Position numbers and translations under genes: made by a program. The notes under the pieces were generated by a model. It did no database searches, had not been told where the DNA came from, and saw nothing but the letters and a program-made list of their open reading frames with translations. From an uncultured Pseudomonadota bacterium (lineage in GTDB: Bacteria; Pseudomonadota; Gammaproteobacteria; Steroidobacterales; Steroidobacteraceae), in assembly GCA_903884105.1 (NCBI GenBank), contig CAISDJ010000016.1:62001-126000 (forward strand): a DNA stretch of 64,000 bases. The letters run 5' to 3'. Below, piece after piece: positions 17,965 through 27,065 of this stretch (within the stretch, counting starts at the first letter, position 1; the number at the start of each line of letters is the position of its first letter).

Positions 17965-18912
17965 ATGGGCAACGGCACCAGTCTTGTCGTCATCGTCGTG
18001 ACGCTCGCCAATATTGCAGGCTGCCTGTGGTTGATCTGGTGGACGTCCCGTACCCGCCCCGATGAAGCGTCGCAAGGGAATACCACCGGACATGTCTGGG
18101 ACGGCGACCTGTCCGAGTACAACAACCCGATGCCGCGGTGGTGGCTTGGCCTGTTCCTGTTGACGATCGTCTTCGGCTTCCTTTATCTGGCGCTGTATCC
18201 GGGACTCGGCTCCTTCACCGGGGTCAATGGCTGGTCGCAGATATCCCAGTATGAAGAGGAAGTGCGGCAGGCAGATGCCCGTACCAGCGCGCTGTACGAG
18301 CCTCTCGCCAAGCTCTCGGTGACCGAGCTCGCCGACAATCGCCAGGCGATGGCGGCCGCCCGGAACCTCTTTGCGAACAACTGCTCCACCTGTCACGGCT
18401 CCGACGCGCGGGGTGCGCGCAGCTTCCCCAACCTGACGGACAAGGACTGGTTGTGGGGTGGTGCCCCCGAGACGATCGAACAGACGATCCTCAATGGTCG
18501 CGTCGGCGTAATGCCGGCATTGGGCGCGGCACTCGGCAATGAAGGCACGGAGCAGGTTGTTGCCTATGTGCTCAGCCTGAGCGGCCACAAGGCGCCAGCG
18601 GACTGGGTCGAGCAGGGCAAGCAACGCTTCTCGACCCTCTGCGCCGCGTGCCATGGTCCGGATGCAAAGGGAAATCCGTTACTCGGTGCCCCCAACCTGA
18701 CCGACGATGTGTGGTTGTACGGCGGCTCGCCCGCAGTCCTTCGAGAGACGGTGACCGTGGGCCGCAACAACGCCATGCCCGCACACAAACCGCTCCTCGG
18801 CGAAACCAAGGTTCGGTTGCTCGCGGGGTACGTGTACGGTCTTTCGCGCGGCGATCATGACAATGCGAAGAGTGGCGAAGGCGAGCGCGAGAAGGGTCAT
18901 GAGCGCGAGTGA
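17965..18912 (+). CDS. ccoP: cbb3 oxidase subunit III, diheme cytochrome c
   Basis: 315 residues with two N-terminal helices (about 5-27 and 58-80), an amphipathic linker with the CcoP signature TGHVWDGDLSEYNNPMPRWW, and two heme c sites, CSTCH at 140-144 and CAACH at 226-230. Accepts electrons from soluble cytochromes and passes them to CcoO. The charged C-terminal tail overlaps the next gene by 14 bases. Confidence 0.97.
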   Translation: MGNGTSLVVIVVTLANIAGCLWLIWWTSRTRPDEASQGNTTGHVWDGDLSEYNNPMPRWWLGLFLLTIVFGFLYLALYPGLGSFTGVNGWSQISQYEEEVRQADARTSALYEPLAKLSVTELADNRQAMAAARNLFANNCSTCHGSDARGARSFPNLTDKDWLWGGAPETIEQTILNGRVGVMPALGAALGNEGTEQVVAYVLSLSGHKAPADWVEQGKQRFSTLCAACHGPDAKGNPLLGAPNLTDDVWLYGGSPAVLRETVTVGRNNAMPAHKPLLGETKVRLLAGYVYGLSRGDHDNAKSGEGEREKGHERE

Positions 18913-19189
18913 CGCAGATCGTCCGCCGCCCTGGTCGCGCCTGCGTCAGGACGTGGGAGCTGTGGTGTGGTCGTCGTTCCTGGCGGCCTGCCTTGCCGCG
19001 ATGCTGTTCTTCGCGGCATTCGATCCGCTCACGCTTGCGAGTGACGACAATCCTCCCTGGTGGCTCGAGAGCCGCATGACGGGATACAGCGTCGGCTTCT
19101 TCTTTTTCTGGTTCGTCTGCGCAGTCGCCGGCTTCCTGACCAGCGCCTTGCTGCATTCGTCGGCAGGCGCAGGACAGCGGGGCGACTGA
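18899..19189 (+). CDS. Small membrane protein inside the cco cluster
   Basis: 96 residues from the ATG at 18899, which has AGAAGGG upstream and overlaps the ccoP end. Two hydrophobic helices (AVVWSSFLAACLAAMLFFAAF and SVGFFFFWFVCAVAGFL) flank a short polar loop with DDNPPWW. It overlaps ccoG by one base. Position suggests a role in cbb3 assembly, but I cannot name a family. Confidence 0.75.
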   Translation: MSASDADRPPPWSRLRQDVGAVVWSSFLAACLAAMLFFAAFDPLTLASDDNPPWWLESRMTGYSVGFFFFWFVCAVAGFLTSALLHSSAGAGQRGD

Positions 19190-20565
19190 TGAATGCCCCA
19201 TCCGGAGACGTCGGCGGTGGGCTGTACGCGGCCCAGCAGAAGGTCTATCCACGTGAAGTGACGGGACGCTTCCGTACGCTGCGGACCGCAGCCATATTCG
19301 CGTTGCTCGGATTGTTCTACCTCGTGCCGTGGACCCAGTGGTCAGCCCGGCAGGCTGTGCTGTTCGATCTGCCGGCGCGCCGCTTCTACATCTTCAGCCT
19401 GACGTTCTTTCCGCAGGACTTCTTCTTTCTCACGTGGCTGCTCATCATCGCTGCGTTGTCCCTGTTCTTCTTCACGGCGGTGGCAGGTCGTCTCTGGTGC
19501 GGCTTCGCCTGTCCGCAGACGGTGTGGACCGAAGTTTTCGTGTGGATGGAGCGCTTGACAGAAGGCAATCGCTCGCAGCGCATGAAGCTGGACAAGGCGC
19601 CCTGGTCGCCGCGCAAGCTGGGGCGAAAATCGGCCAAGCAAGTGCTGTGGGTTGGCTTCGCCATGCTCACCGGATTCACTTTCGTCGGCTTCTTCTCTCC
19701 TATCCGGGAGCTGATGACCTCGGCGTTCGCGCTGTCCCTCGGACCCTGGGAGACGTTCTGGATCCTGTTCTACGGCTTCGCCGCGTATGGCAATGCCGGC
19801 TACCTGCGCGAGCAGGTGTGCAAGTACATGTGCCCCTATGCGCGCTTCCAGAGTGCGATGTTCGACAAGCAGACGCTGATCATTTCTTATGACACCGCCC
19901 GCGGCGAGCCGCGAGGTGCGCGCGGCCGCGACAGCGACTACAAAGCCAAGGGGCTCGGGGACTGCATCGACTGCACGCTGTGCGTCCAGGTGTGTCCAAC
20001 GGGAATCGATATCCGCAAGGGGTTGCAGTACGAGTGCATTGCCTGCGCGGCATGCATCGATGCCTGCAACGACGTCATGACGAAAATGAGCTATCCAAAA
20101 GGACTCATCCGCTATTCGACGCAGGCGGCCCTCGAGGGCAAGCCGACCCGCATCCTGAGGCCGCGCAGTGTGGTCTATGGAATCCTGCTGCTCGGGTTGA
20201 TGGTGGGATTCGTCGTGGCAGTGGCGGCCCGCTCCCCCATAGGGATTGAAGTGCTGCGTGACCGCAACGCGCTCTATCGCGAGACGGGAGAAGGCTGGGT
20301 CGAGAACGTGTACACCGTCCGCGTCGTGAACAAGGATGCGGGACCGCGGCGGCTCCTTCTGACCCTTGAGGGGCCGAAGGAGTTGTCGCTGGAAGCCGAG
20401 ACCACCGAACTGCAACTGGAAGCCGGCGAAGTGAAGGGCTTTCCGGTGCGCATCCGGATGCGTGCCGGGGCTCTGCGGGGTGGGCACGAGATCGAGCTTG
20501 AAGCGAAGAGCCTTGAGACCGGAAAGAAGCTAGCACGCGGCGAGAGCCGGTTTATCGCCCCTTGA
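19189..20565 (+). CDS. ccoG: Cytochrome oxidase assembly ferredoxin-like protein
   Basis: 458-residue inner-membrane copper(II) reductase/assembly factor for cbb3 oxidase. Polytopic with FxN-type CxxxCP (WCGFACPQTVW), a CKYMCPYARFQ loop, and two 4Fe-4S ferredoxin motifs, CIDCTLCVQVCPTG and CIACAACIDACND. The C-terminal third is a periplasmic Ig-like domain. It begins in the last base of the preceding gene's stop. Confidence 0.95.
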   Translation: MNAPSGDVGGGLYAAQQKVYPREVTGRFRTLRTAAIFALLGLFYLVPWTQWSARQAVLFDLPARRFYIFSLTFFPQDFFFLTWLLIIAALSLFFFTAVAGRLWCGFACPQTVWTEVFVWMERLTEGNRSQRMKLDKAPWSPRKLGRKSAKQVLWVGFAMLTGFTFVGFFSPIRELMTSAFALSLGPWETFWILFYGFAAYGNAGYLREQVCKYMCPYARFQSAMFDKQTLIISYDTARGEPRGARGRDSDYKAKGLGDCIDCTLCVQVCPTGIDIRKGLQYECIACAACIDACNDVMTKMSYPKGLIRYSTQAALEGKPTRILRPRSVVYGILLLGLMVGFVVAVAARSPIGIEVLRDRNALYRETGEGWVENVYTVRVVNKDAGPRRLLLTLEGPKELSLEAETTELQLEAGEVKGFPVRIRMRAGALRGGHEIELEAKSLETGKKLARGESRFIAP

Positions 20566-20587
20566 GGACGACCAGGAGCAAGAGACT

Positions 20588-20809
20588 ATGAATCAGGACG
20601 TCGATACGATTCCATGGTACCGCCAAGTCTGGCCGTGGCTCGTGTTCCTGCCGCCCGCAGTCGCGGTGTTGGGAGGCTTTGCCACACTGTACCTCGCGTT
20701 CAGCCACGCGGACCCGGAAGTGTGCGGACATTACGTCCGTGATGCTTTTGCGGCGCGAGAAGAGGCCGGATCGCCTGCGACGCGGCATGCGACGGACTGC
20801 CTTCAGTAG
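20588..20809 (+). CDS. Short FixH/CcoH-like membrane protein
   Basis: 73 residues: a polar start with PWYRQVWPWLVFLPPA, one helix (about 17-40), and a short C-terminal stretch ending TDCLQ. The N-terminal half looks like FixH/CcoH, but the usual periplasmic domain is absent; full-length family members run to about 150-170 residues. AGGAG precedes the ATG. It lies 22 bases after ccoG and 2 before ccoI, exactly where fixH normally sits, so it is probably a reduced version. Confidence 0.7.
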   Translation: MNQDVDTIPWYRQVWPWLVFLPPAVAVLGGFATLYLAFSHADPEVCGHYVRDAFAAREEAGSPATRHATDCLQ

Positions 20810-20811
20810 CG

Positions 20812-23349
20812 ATGAACGCGCCAATCCCTCCAGCAGCAGGTGAGTGCTACCACTGTGGCCAGGCGTTGCAGCGTGGCGCAGTGTTCGTCGCGCAGCTGCC
20901 GCAAGGACCGGAGCCTGTGTGCTGCGCCGGATGCCAGGCCGTTGCAGAGATGATAGCGGGCGCGGGTCTCTCGGATTTCTATCGCTTCCGGGCGGGTCCT
21001 TCAACGACTCCCGACCAGAGAGTCGCTTCGGGATCGAGTCCCGGAGGCACCGATTGGACTGTATACGACCGACCGGATGTCGTCGCTTCGCTGCTTCGCA
21101 GCCAACAAACCCCCGGGGGCGAGGGGCAGGCCGTCATGCTGGCGCTGTCCGGGATGCGGTGCGCCGCCTGTTCCTGGTTGATCGAACGGGCCGTGCTGCA
21201 ATTGCCGGGCGTTCTCGAGTGCCGCGTCAACACAGCCACTGCGCGAGCGATGATCGTCATCGACCCTGACAGGATCCTGCTGTCCGCCGTCCTCGAGCGC
21301 ATCGCGCGGCTCGGCTACCAGCCCCATCCCGTCGGTGGCGCCGCCGCGGCGGATGCAGTTCGCGACGAACGCCGGACAGGACTCAAACGCCTGGCGGTCG
21401 CAGGCTTCGGCATGATGCAGGTCATGATGTTTTCGGTGGCGCTGTACTTCGGCGCGTATCGGGGCATGGACCCGCGTCTTGAAACCTACCTGCGCCTCGC
21501 CAGCATGCTGGTGACAGTGCCGGTGGCTCTCTATGCCGGCCGGCCCTTCCTGCAGAGTGGGTGGATTTCACTGCGTGCACGTACCATCGGCATGGATGTT
21601 CCGGTCAGCATCGCCTTGATCCTCGCGTTTGCAGCAAGTGTCGTGAATTCGCTGCGCAGCAGAGGCGAGGTGTACTTCGATTCCGTGACCATGTTCATCT
21701 TCTTCCTGACTCTGGGCCGTTACATCGAGATGGTGGCGCGGCACCGTACCAGCAGCGTCACGGATGCGCTGGCAAGGCTGACTCCGTTCACCGCTCATCG
21801 TCTCGGAGCGCGCGGGCTCGAGGACGTGTCAACGGCAGCGCTGGTCACCGGTGACCGAATACTAGTTCGTACGGGTGAAAGCGTGCCTGCCGATGGCGAG
21901 GTCCGCGTCGGGAAAAGTCGCTGCGACGAATCGCTGTTGACGGGTGAATCGCAGCCCGTCCTACGGCGCGTCGGTGACGCGGTAATCGCGGGTGCGCTGT
22001 TGCTTGATTCGCCTATTGAAGTTCGTGTGACAGCCACGGGGGAGGCGACTGTCCTGTCGGGGATCATGCGGCTGCTTGATCGTGCGCAGACCGAGAAGCC
22101 GCGCCTTTCGAGCGCGGCCGATCGCACAGCCGCCTGGTTCCTGAGCCGCATCCTGATCGGTGCATTCCTGGTGGGCCTGTTCTGGTTGTGGGTCGATCCG
22201 GATCGGGCACTGGCGGCCACGCTTGCCGTGCTGGTCGTCACCTGCCCGTGCGCCTTGTCGCTGGCAACGCCGGCAGCGATCAGTGCTGCCACGGCCGGGC
22301 TGGCCCGGCGTGGCATTCTGGTGACAAAGCCGGACGCCATCGAGGCGCTGGCCAACGCTGACGCGGCGGTATTCGACAAGACGGGCACCCTGACGCGAGG
22401 TCTCGTGCGGCTTGAGCGCTGTGCAACGCTCGCGAATGTGGATGAAGCAACGTGTCATGACATCGCGGCCGCGCTTGAGCGCGGATCGGAGCATCCGCTG
22501 GCTCGCGCGTTCATGAAATCAGCGACAGTCATGACCGACGTGACGGAGCTCCATGTGGAGCCGGGCGCAGGCATCGAGGGAAAGGTGGCGGGTCGTCGCT
22601 ACCGCATCGGACGCCCCGACTACGTGACGTTACTGCAGGGCGCAAGCAAGCCTCTGGGCATGGACACGGGAGCCGACGACGACGTCGTGGTGCTTGGCGA
22701 CGAGCACGGATTCCTCGCCGCATTTCACCTTGAGGACGCCCTGCGCGCGGAGGCGCCCAATGTCATCGCTGCCATGAGATCACAGGGGTTGTCGGTTGCT
22801 TTGCTGTCCGGCGACGCCGCGACCAAGGTGGAAGCCATTGCAGGGCGATGCCACATGGACAGCTGGCTTGCTCGCCAGACGCCGGCGGACAAGCTTGAGC
22901 AGGTCCGTGGCATGGCTGCTGCTGGAAAGAAGGTCCTGATGATCGGTGATGGCATCAACGATGCTCCCGTGCTCAAGGGCGCCGCAGTGGCCATCGCAAT
23001 GGGACGGGGTTCCGCGCTCGCGCAGGCCAGTGCCGATCTCGTGCTAGTGAACGACGATCTCGCTGCCGTGCCGGCTGCCATCGAGACTGCACGGCGCACG
23101 CTCAAAGTCATCCGGCAGAACCTCGCCTGGGCGGCGGCCTACAATTTCCTGGCGCTGCCGCTGGCGGCACTCGGGATGGTGCCTCCGTGGGCTGCTGCCA
23201 TCGGCATGTCGCTGAGTTCGATTCTCGTCGTGTTGAATGCCTTGCGGCTCGCACCAGCGAGTACTGACCGTATTCACGCTCCCACGACTCCTGCGCTGCG
23301 CGTCGAGCCTGTGCCCCTTTCTGTTACAGCAGGCGGGATCGCGTCATGA
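20812..23349 (+). CDS. ccoI: Copper-exporting P-type ATPase for cbb3 assembly
   Basis: 845-residue CopA2/CcoI-type ATPase thought to deliver copper for the CcoN site. An N-terminal Cys-rich domain (CYHC at 12-15, CCAGC at 37-41) precedes an HMA domain with GMRCAAC at 115-120. Then come membrane helices, an actuator LLTGESQPV, the CPC metal-binding helix (TCPCALSLATP), the phosphorylation motif DKTGTLT near residue 522, and GDGINDAPVL. Overlaps ccoS by four bases. Confidence 0.95.
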   Translation: MNAPIPPAAGECYHCGQALQRGAVFVAQLPQGPEPVCCAGCQAVAEMIAGAGLSDFYRFRAGPSTTPDQRVASGSSPGGTDWTVYDRPDVVASLLRSQQTPGGEGQAVMLALSGMRCAACSWLIERAVLQLPGVLECRVNTATARAMIVIDPDRILLSAVLERIARLGYQPHPVGGAAAADAVRDERRTGLKRLAVAGFGMMQVMMFSVALYFGAYRGMDPRLETYLRLASMLVTVPVALYAGRPFLQSGWISLRARTIGMDVPVSIALILAFAASVVNSLRSRGEVYFDSVTMFIFFLTLGRYIEMVARHRTSSVTDALARLTPFTAHRLGARGLEDVSTAALVTGDRILVRTGESVPADGEVRVGKSRCDESLLTGESQPVLRRVGDAVIAGALLLDSPIEVRVTATGEATVLSGIMRLLDRAQTEKPRLSSAADRTAAWFLSRILIGAFLVGLFWLWVDPDRALAATLAVLVVTCPCALSLATPAAISAATAGLARRGILVTKPDAIEALANADAAVFDKTGTLTRGLVRLERCATLANVDEATCHDIAAALERGSEHPLARAFMKSATVMTDVTELHVEPGAGIEGKVAGRRYRIGRPDYVTLLQGASKPLGMDTGADDDVVVLGDEHGFLAAFHLEDALRAEAPNVIAAMRSQGLSVALLSGDAATKVEAIAGRCHMDSWLARQTPADKLEQVRGMAAAGKKVLMIGDGINDAPVLKGAAVAIAMGRGSALAQASADLVLVNDDLAAVPAAIETARRTLKVIRQNLAWAAAYNFLALPLAALGMVPPWAAAIGMSLSSILVVLNALRLAPASTDRIHAPTTPALRVEPVPLSVTAGGIAS

Positions 23350-23558
23350 ACATCATCCTGATGCTCATCCCGTTGACACTGGTGCTGGTGTTGGTCGCGG
23401 GCTGGGGATTTTTCTGGGCGGTGGAAACCGGTCAGTTCGACGACCTCGATTCGCCGGGCTGGGATGTGCTGGTGGACGACGTTGCTACCTGCACGGTGCC
23501 GATTGCTGGCAACTCGGAATCCTTTGACGAAATCGGTCGGCGAGAAGAGTCGCCATGA
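23346..23558 (+). CDS. ccoS: cbb3 oxidase assembly protein
   Basis: 70 residues with one helix followed by FFWAVETGQFDDLDSPGWDVL, the CcoS hallmark. Required in other bacteria for cofactor insertion into CcoN. ATGA overlaps on both sides (ccoI and the TauE-like gene) show tight coupling. Confidence 0.93.
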   Translation: MNIILMLIPLTLVLVLVAGWGFFWAVETGQFDDLDSPGWDVLVDDVATCTVPIAGNSESFDEIGRREESP

Positions 23559-24328
23559 GCGCGGGGCCGGACGTCGTCCACGTGATCTCCCTCGTTGCCG
23601 CGTTTGCGACCGGCATTGCAGGGACCGCGCATTGCTTTGGCATGTGCGGCGGGATGGCGGCGGCAGTCGGCGGCAAAGCGCGCCGCGATGTGGCGGGCGC
23701 GCCGAATCAAGCCGCTCGAGCCTTCGTGCAAGTGGTGCTCTATCACCTCGGCCGGCTCGGGGGGTACGCGCTGCTCGGAGCAGCGGCGGGTGCTGCGGGG
23801 AGTGTGCTTCTCGGCGCCTTCGATCTCTTGCGACTGGCGACGGTCCTGCGGCTCGCTACGGGCGTGTTGATCATCGCAATGGGAGTGCGCTTGCTGGCCG
23901 GCCTTGGTGGTATTGGCTTTCTGGAGAAGGCGGGTGCCCGGTTCTGGCGGCACCTTGCTCCCGCGGCACGCCGGCTCGCCGCCAGCAACGGAGTGGCTGC
24001 CGCGCTCGGTGCAGGGCTCATCTGGGGATGGCTTCCCTGTGGTCTCGTGTACTCCATGCTCGCGCTGGCAGCAGCCACAGCAACGCCATCCATGGGGGCG
24101 GCCACGTTACTCGCTTTCGGGGCCGGGACCTTGCCGGCGATGGTGGCAAGCGGTCTCCTGGCATCGCAACTGTCCCGGGTGCTCAAGAGTCCCCGAGCGC
24201 GCCCGATCGCGGGCATCGCCCTTGTGGCTTGCGGCGTGTGGACGGTACTGGCCGCACACGGTCACGCCCACATAGCGACTGCCGAGCCTTCGCAGGCCAG
24301 TTTCACCCACGTGCATTCACCACCGTAA
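23555..24328 (+). CDS. TauE/SafE-UreH-type membrane protein of the cbb3 cluster
   Basis: 257 residues, about six helices, beginning with the family's GIAGTAHCFGMCGGM motif (paired Cys near the first helix) and with GLIWGWLPCGLVYSML later. These Cys/Met-containing helices are typical of the DsbD_2/UreH-like group found beside ccoIS in many bacteria and suspected to move copper. Ends with a His-rich tail (HGHAHIATAEPSQ..HVHS). Overlaps ccoS by 4 bases. Confidence 0.88.
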   Translation: MSAGPDVVHVISLVAAFATGIAGTAHCFGMCGGMAAAVGGKARRDVAGAPNQAARAFVQVVLYHLGRLGGYALLGAAAGAAGSVLLGAFDLLRLATVLRLATGVLIIAMGVRLLAGLGGIGFLEKAGARFWRHLAPAARRLAASNGVAAALGAGLIWGWLPCGLVYSMLALAAATATPSMGAATLLAFGAGTLPAMVASGLLASQLSRVLKSPRARPIAGIALVACGVWTVLAAHGHAHIATAEPSQASFTHVHSPP

Positions 24329-24343
24329 AGGATGACTCTAGTC

Positions 24344-25072
24344 ATGCGATCAGACCGCGATGCGTCTTCTGGAGCACCGGAGTCAAGGGAGGCGGAACCC
24401 GTCCTTCCGGAGTTGGGCGGGAACCAGTCTACAATGCAGCCGACAATGCAGCCGCAGCCCACCTCGCCAGGTCCCCATGTCTTCGTCGTCGATGACGACC
24501 TCGCGATCCGTGAATGGCTGGAAGTGCTGCTCAGGGCCGCTGGACACAGCGTCGTGAGCTTTGCGTCGGCCCCCGCGTTTCTCGAGGCCTACCGACAAGA
24601 CCAGCCTGGTTGCCTCGTGCTCGACATCCGCATGCCGGAGATGTCGGGACTCGAGCTGCAGGCCAGGCTCCGGGAGCGCGACGCCGTCCTGCCTGTCATT
24701 TTCATTACCAGCCACGGTGATGTACCGATGGCCGTCGAAGCGATGCGTTCCGGCGCCGTCGACTTCCTGTTGAAGCCATTCCAGGACAACGACCTGCTGG
24801 ACCGCGTGCGCCAGGCGCTGGCGATGGATGCAGCCAACCAGGTGGAGCGCAGCGAGCTCGCTGCGACCAGGGTCCGGATTGCATGCCTGACGCCACGCGA
24901 ACTGGAAGTGATGCACCTGGTCGTGCAAGGCAAGGCGAACAAGTTGATTGCGACCGACTTGAACCTCAGCCAGCGCACCGTCGAGATTCATCGGGCGCGG
25001 GTCATGGACAAGATGGGCGCGACGTCGCTTGCTCACCTGGTCCGCATGGTGTTCGACGTCGAAGCGGGCTAG
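24344..25072 (+). CDS. FixJ-family two-component response regulator
   Basis: A receiver domain (VFVVDDDLAIREW; phosphoacceptor Asp in LVLDIRMPEMSG; TSHGDVPMAVEAM; LKPF) is joined to a LuxR-type helix-turn-helix (LTPRELEVMHLVVQGKANKLIATDLNLSQRTVEIHRARVM). In rhizobia FixJ responds to low oxygen and drives fixNOQP-type genes, so its place at the end of the cco cluster is suggestive. No FixL sensor kinase is adjacent. The start is uncertain: 24344 has AAAGG upstream, 24332 is also possible, and 24434 or 24446 would give a tighter N-terminus. Confidence 0.88.
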   Translation: MRSDRDASSGAPESREAEPVLPELGGNQSTMQPTMQPQPTSPGPHVFVVDDDLAIREWLEVLLRAAGHSVVSFASAPAFLEAYRQDQPGCLVLDIRMPEMSGLELQARLRERDAVLPVIFITSHGDVPMAVEAMRSGAVDFLLKPFQDNDLLDRVRQALAMDAANQVERSELAATRVRIACLTPRELEVMHLVVQGKANKLIATDLNLSQRTVEIHRARVMDKMGATSLAHLVRMVFDVEAG

Positions 25073-25079
25073 ACCGGCG

Positions 25080-26018
25080 CTAGGTCAGTTCCGCACGAGG
25101 ATCGAATGGCAGCTCGCGCTGCATCTGCTCGTAGAGCGCAATGGCTTCAGGCGAGTCTGCCGGCGGCAGCACGATTTTCAATTCGATCAACTGGTCGCCT
25201 GGCGGGTTGCCCGGGAGTCCCCTGCCTTTCAGGCGCAGGCGCTGACCCGCGCGAGCCCCTTTGGGGATTCGCATCTCCACGCGTCCGCCCAAGGTTGGCA
25301 CGGGAACGGTCGCACCGAAGACGGCTTCCCACGGCGAAATCGGCAGGACCAGATGGATGTCCCGGCCTTCAGGCGTGAAATGCGAATGCTTCTGCAGCCC
25401 GATCTCAAGATACAGATCGCCAGCGCGGCCGCCGCCCATCCCACGGCTCCCCTGGCCTGCGAGCCGAATGCGCTGCCCGGCCGTGACGCCCGCCGGAATC
25501 GTGACCTTCAGCGTGCGCGTCTGGCCTTCCACGCCGCGATCGGGCGAGGTCAGTTCGATATTCCGGGCGCTGCCGGCGAAGGCTTCTTCCAGGCTGATGT
25601 CGATGGCCGCCGTCTGGTCCTGTCCAGGCGCGCTGAAGCCACCCCGGCCACGACCCCGGCCACCTGCCGATCCCATGCCCCCATCGCCGAAGAGGGAGGA
25701 AAAGAAATCACTGAAGCCCGCGTCATCGCCGCCGCGACGGCCTGACGAAGACTCGTATTCCTTCTGCCAGTCCGGGGGCGGCCTGAATTCCTGGCCGGAC
25801 TTCCAGTTGGCACCGAGTTGGTCGTAGGCGGCGCGCTTTTCCGGGTCCTTGAGGACCTCATACGCTTCCTGCATCGCCTTGAACTTTTCTTCCGCCCCCT
25901 TCTCCTTGCTCACGTCAGGGTGGTATTTGCGGGCGAGCTTTCGATAGGCGCGCTTGATGTCGTCCGCGCTCGCAGTGCGAGGGACGGCCATCGTCTCGTA
26001 GTAGTCCTTGTAGTCCAT
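25080..26018 (-). CDS. cbpA: CbpA-like DnaJ co-chaperone
   Basis: 312 residues. A J domain ([21 protein letters not shown], then HPD near residue 36) is followed by a Gly/Phe-rich linker ([23 protein letters not shown]) and two DnaJ C-terminal substrate-binding domains. There is no Cys-rich zinc finger, which separates it from DnaJ. Stimulates DnaK; E. coli CbpA also binds DNA. The ATG at 26016-26018 is chosen because the 29 residues before it are not J-domain-like. Convergent with the FixJ-like gene (7-base gap). Confidence 0.9.
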   Translation of the reverse strand: MDYKDYYETMAVPRTASADDIKRAYRKLARKYHPDVSKEKGAEEKFKAMQEAYEVLKDPEKRAAYDQLGANWKSGQEFRPPPDWQKEYESSSGRRGGDDAGFSDFFSSLFGDGGMGSAGGRGRGRGGFSAPGQDQTAAIDISLEEAFAGSARNIELTSPDRGVEGQTRTLKVTIPAGVTAGQRIRLAGQGSRGMGGGRAGDLYLEIGLQKHSHFTPEGRDIHLVLPISPWEAVFGATVPVPTLGGRVEMRIPKGARAGQRLRLKGRGLPGNPPGDQLIELKIVLPPADSPEAIALYEQMQRELPFDPRAELT

Positions 26019-26189
26019 GCCTCGATTGCGTGTCTTTAAGTTGTCTGGCTTGTGAACGAACTTGAGCGGCGGCGACCCACGGTAAGTCGCGGCGGGCAGT
26101 TTCACGCCTTAAGTGTAGTCGGGATCGGCGGGATTCAAGGGAAATACCGCATCACCGCGGATGAGGCAGCAGCGTCCGGAGGAGTCGGC

Positions 26190-26369
26190 TCAGTATCTCC
26201 TGCGGAACCGTTGGCGGCCGGCCGCCAAGAGGGCGAGTCCTGCGAGGGCGGGAATTTCCAGTGCGCCGCCGCCCCCGCTGTTTTGGGGTACGCCCGTCGG
26301 GGCAGTATCCGGAGGAACGACGACGGGCACTGCATCTACCGAGAGCGAGGCGGTTGCACTGTTGTTCGC
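26190..26369 (-). other. C-terminal anchor-like tail behind an in-frame TAG
   Basis: Directly after the TAG of the gene at 26370-26942, the same frame stays open for 59 codons to a TGA (26190-26192). It encodes a Val/Pro/Thr linker, then NSGGGGALEIPALAGLALLAAG and a basic end RQRFRRRY. A Gly run, short hydrophobic helix and Arg cluster is the tripartite layout of C-terminal sorting tails (GlyGly-CTERM, IPTL/PEP-CTERM types). The exact class is not certain. Confidence 0.6.
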
Positions 26370-26942
26370 CTACTTGCCGTCGTTCGTGGCGGTGCCGACG
26401 GCCGTCACCGCGAAAGTACCTGAGGCAAGTGCCTTGAGCGTCAAGCCCACCGCGCGGCTGGTGCCTGCATCCACCAGCACGGCGTCATGGGCCGCAGAAG
26501 CAGAGGCATATCGAGCCAGGAAGCTGGCATCACCCAGCGCAAACAGGTTCAGAGACCGGGTAGCACCGGCCGCCTGGCTGAGGACCAGCTGTGACTTCAA
26601 TTCGCCCGTCATCGACTTGAAGGTAGACAGGCCTGTTGCTGCGGGATTCCGGGAGACGTCGTCGACAGCGCCGCAGTATCCAGGGCCGAGATCGACGAGC
26701 GTATCGCTCAACCTGTAAATCACGTGGCTGCCGGGCGCAGCATCAGGAGGCGTGACCATGAAGGCCCGCGCCTCGCTTGCCCTGATTGAAGAGGCTGCGG
26801 CCGGAAACGCTTCGGCATAGAGAATGCGGAAGTCGTCGACCCCGTTTGCCGCAAAGGTCGCCGTTGCGGTGAGCAGCAGCGCCAGCAGCACGGTTGCCCG
26901 TCCCGTCAGTCCGCCGGGTTGTCCCGCCGATGGCAGCATCAT
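26370..26942 (-). CDS. Exported protein of unknown function, ending at a possible nonsense codon
   Basis: From the ATG at 26942 (AAGGA upstream) the product is 190 residues with a signal peptide (GRATVLLALLLTATATFA, cleavage before ANGVDD). The body has FRILYAEAFPAAASS, ARAFMVTPPDAAPGSHVIYRL and LFALGDASFLARY, plus an internal Cys. It stops at TAG (26370-26372), but the frame then continues into an anchor-like tail (separate entry). So it is either a recent nonsense mutant, a sequence error, or a readthrough case. Function not recognised. Confidence 0.7.
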   Translation of the reverse strand: MMLPSAGQPGGLTGRATVLLALLLTATATFAANGVDDFRILYAEAFPAAASSIRASEARAFMVTPPDAAPGSHVIYRLSDTLVDLGPGYCGAVDDVSRNPAATGLSTFKSMTGELKSQLVLSQAAGATRSLNLFALGDASFLARYASASAAHDAVLVDAGTSRAVGLTLKALASGTFAVTAVGTATNDGK

Positions 26943-27065
26943 TGATCCTTGAGTCGCAGAGGCCGTGCTCTCGCACATCGGCAAGGCGGCGTACCAGCAC
27001 GCGCTCGGGGGAAGGGGACTTGAATCACACTCCCCGTTCGGTTGCGACTGTTCGGGCCGGGAGCG

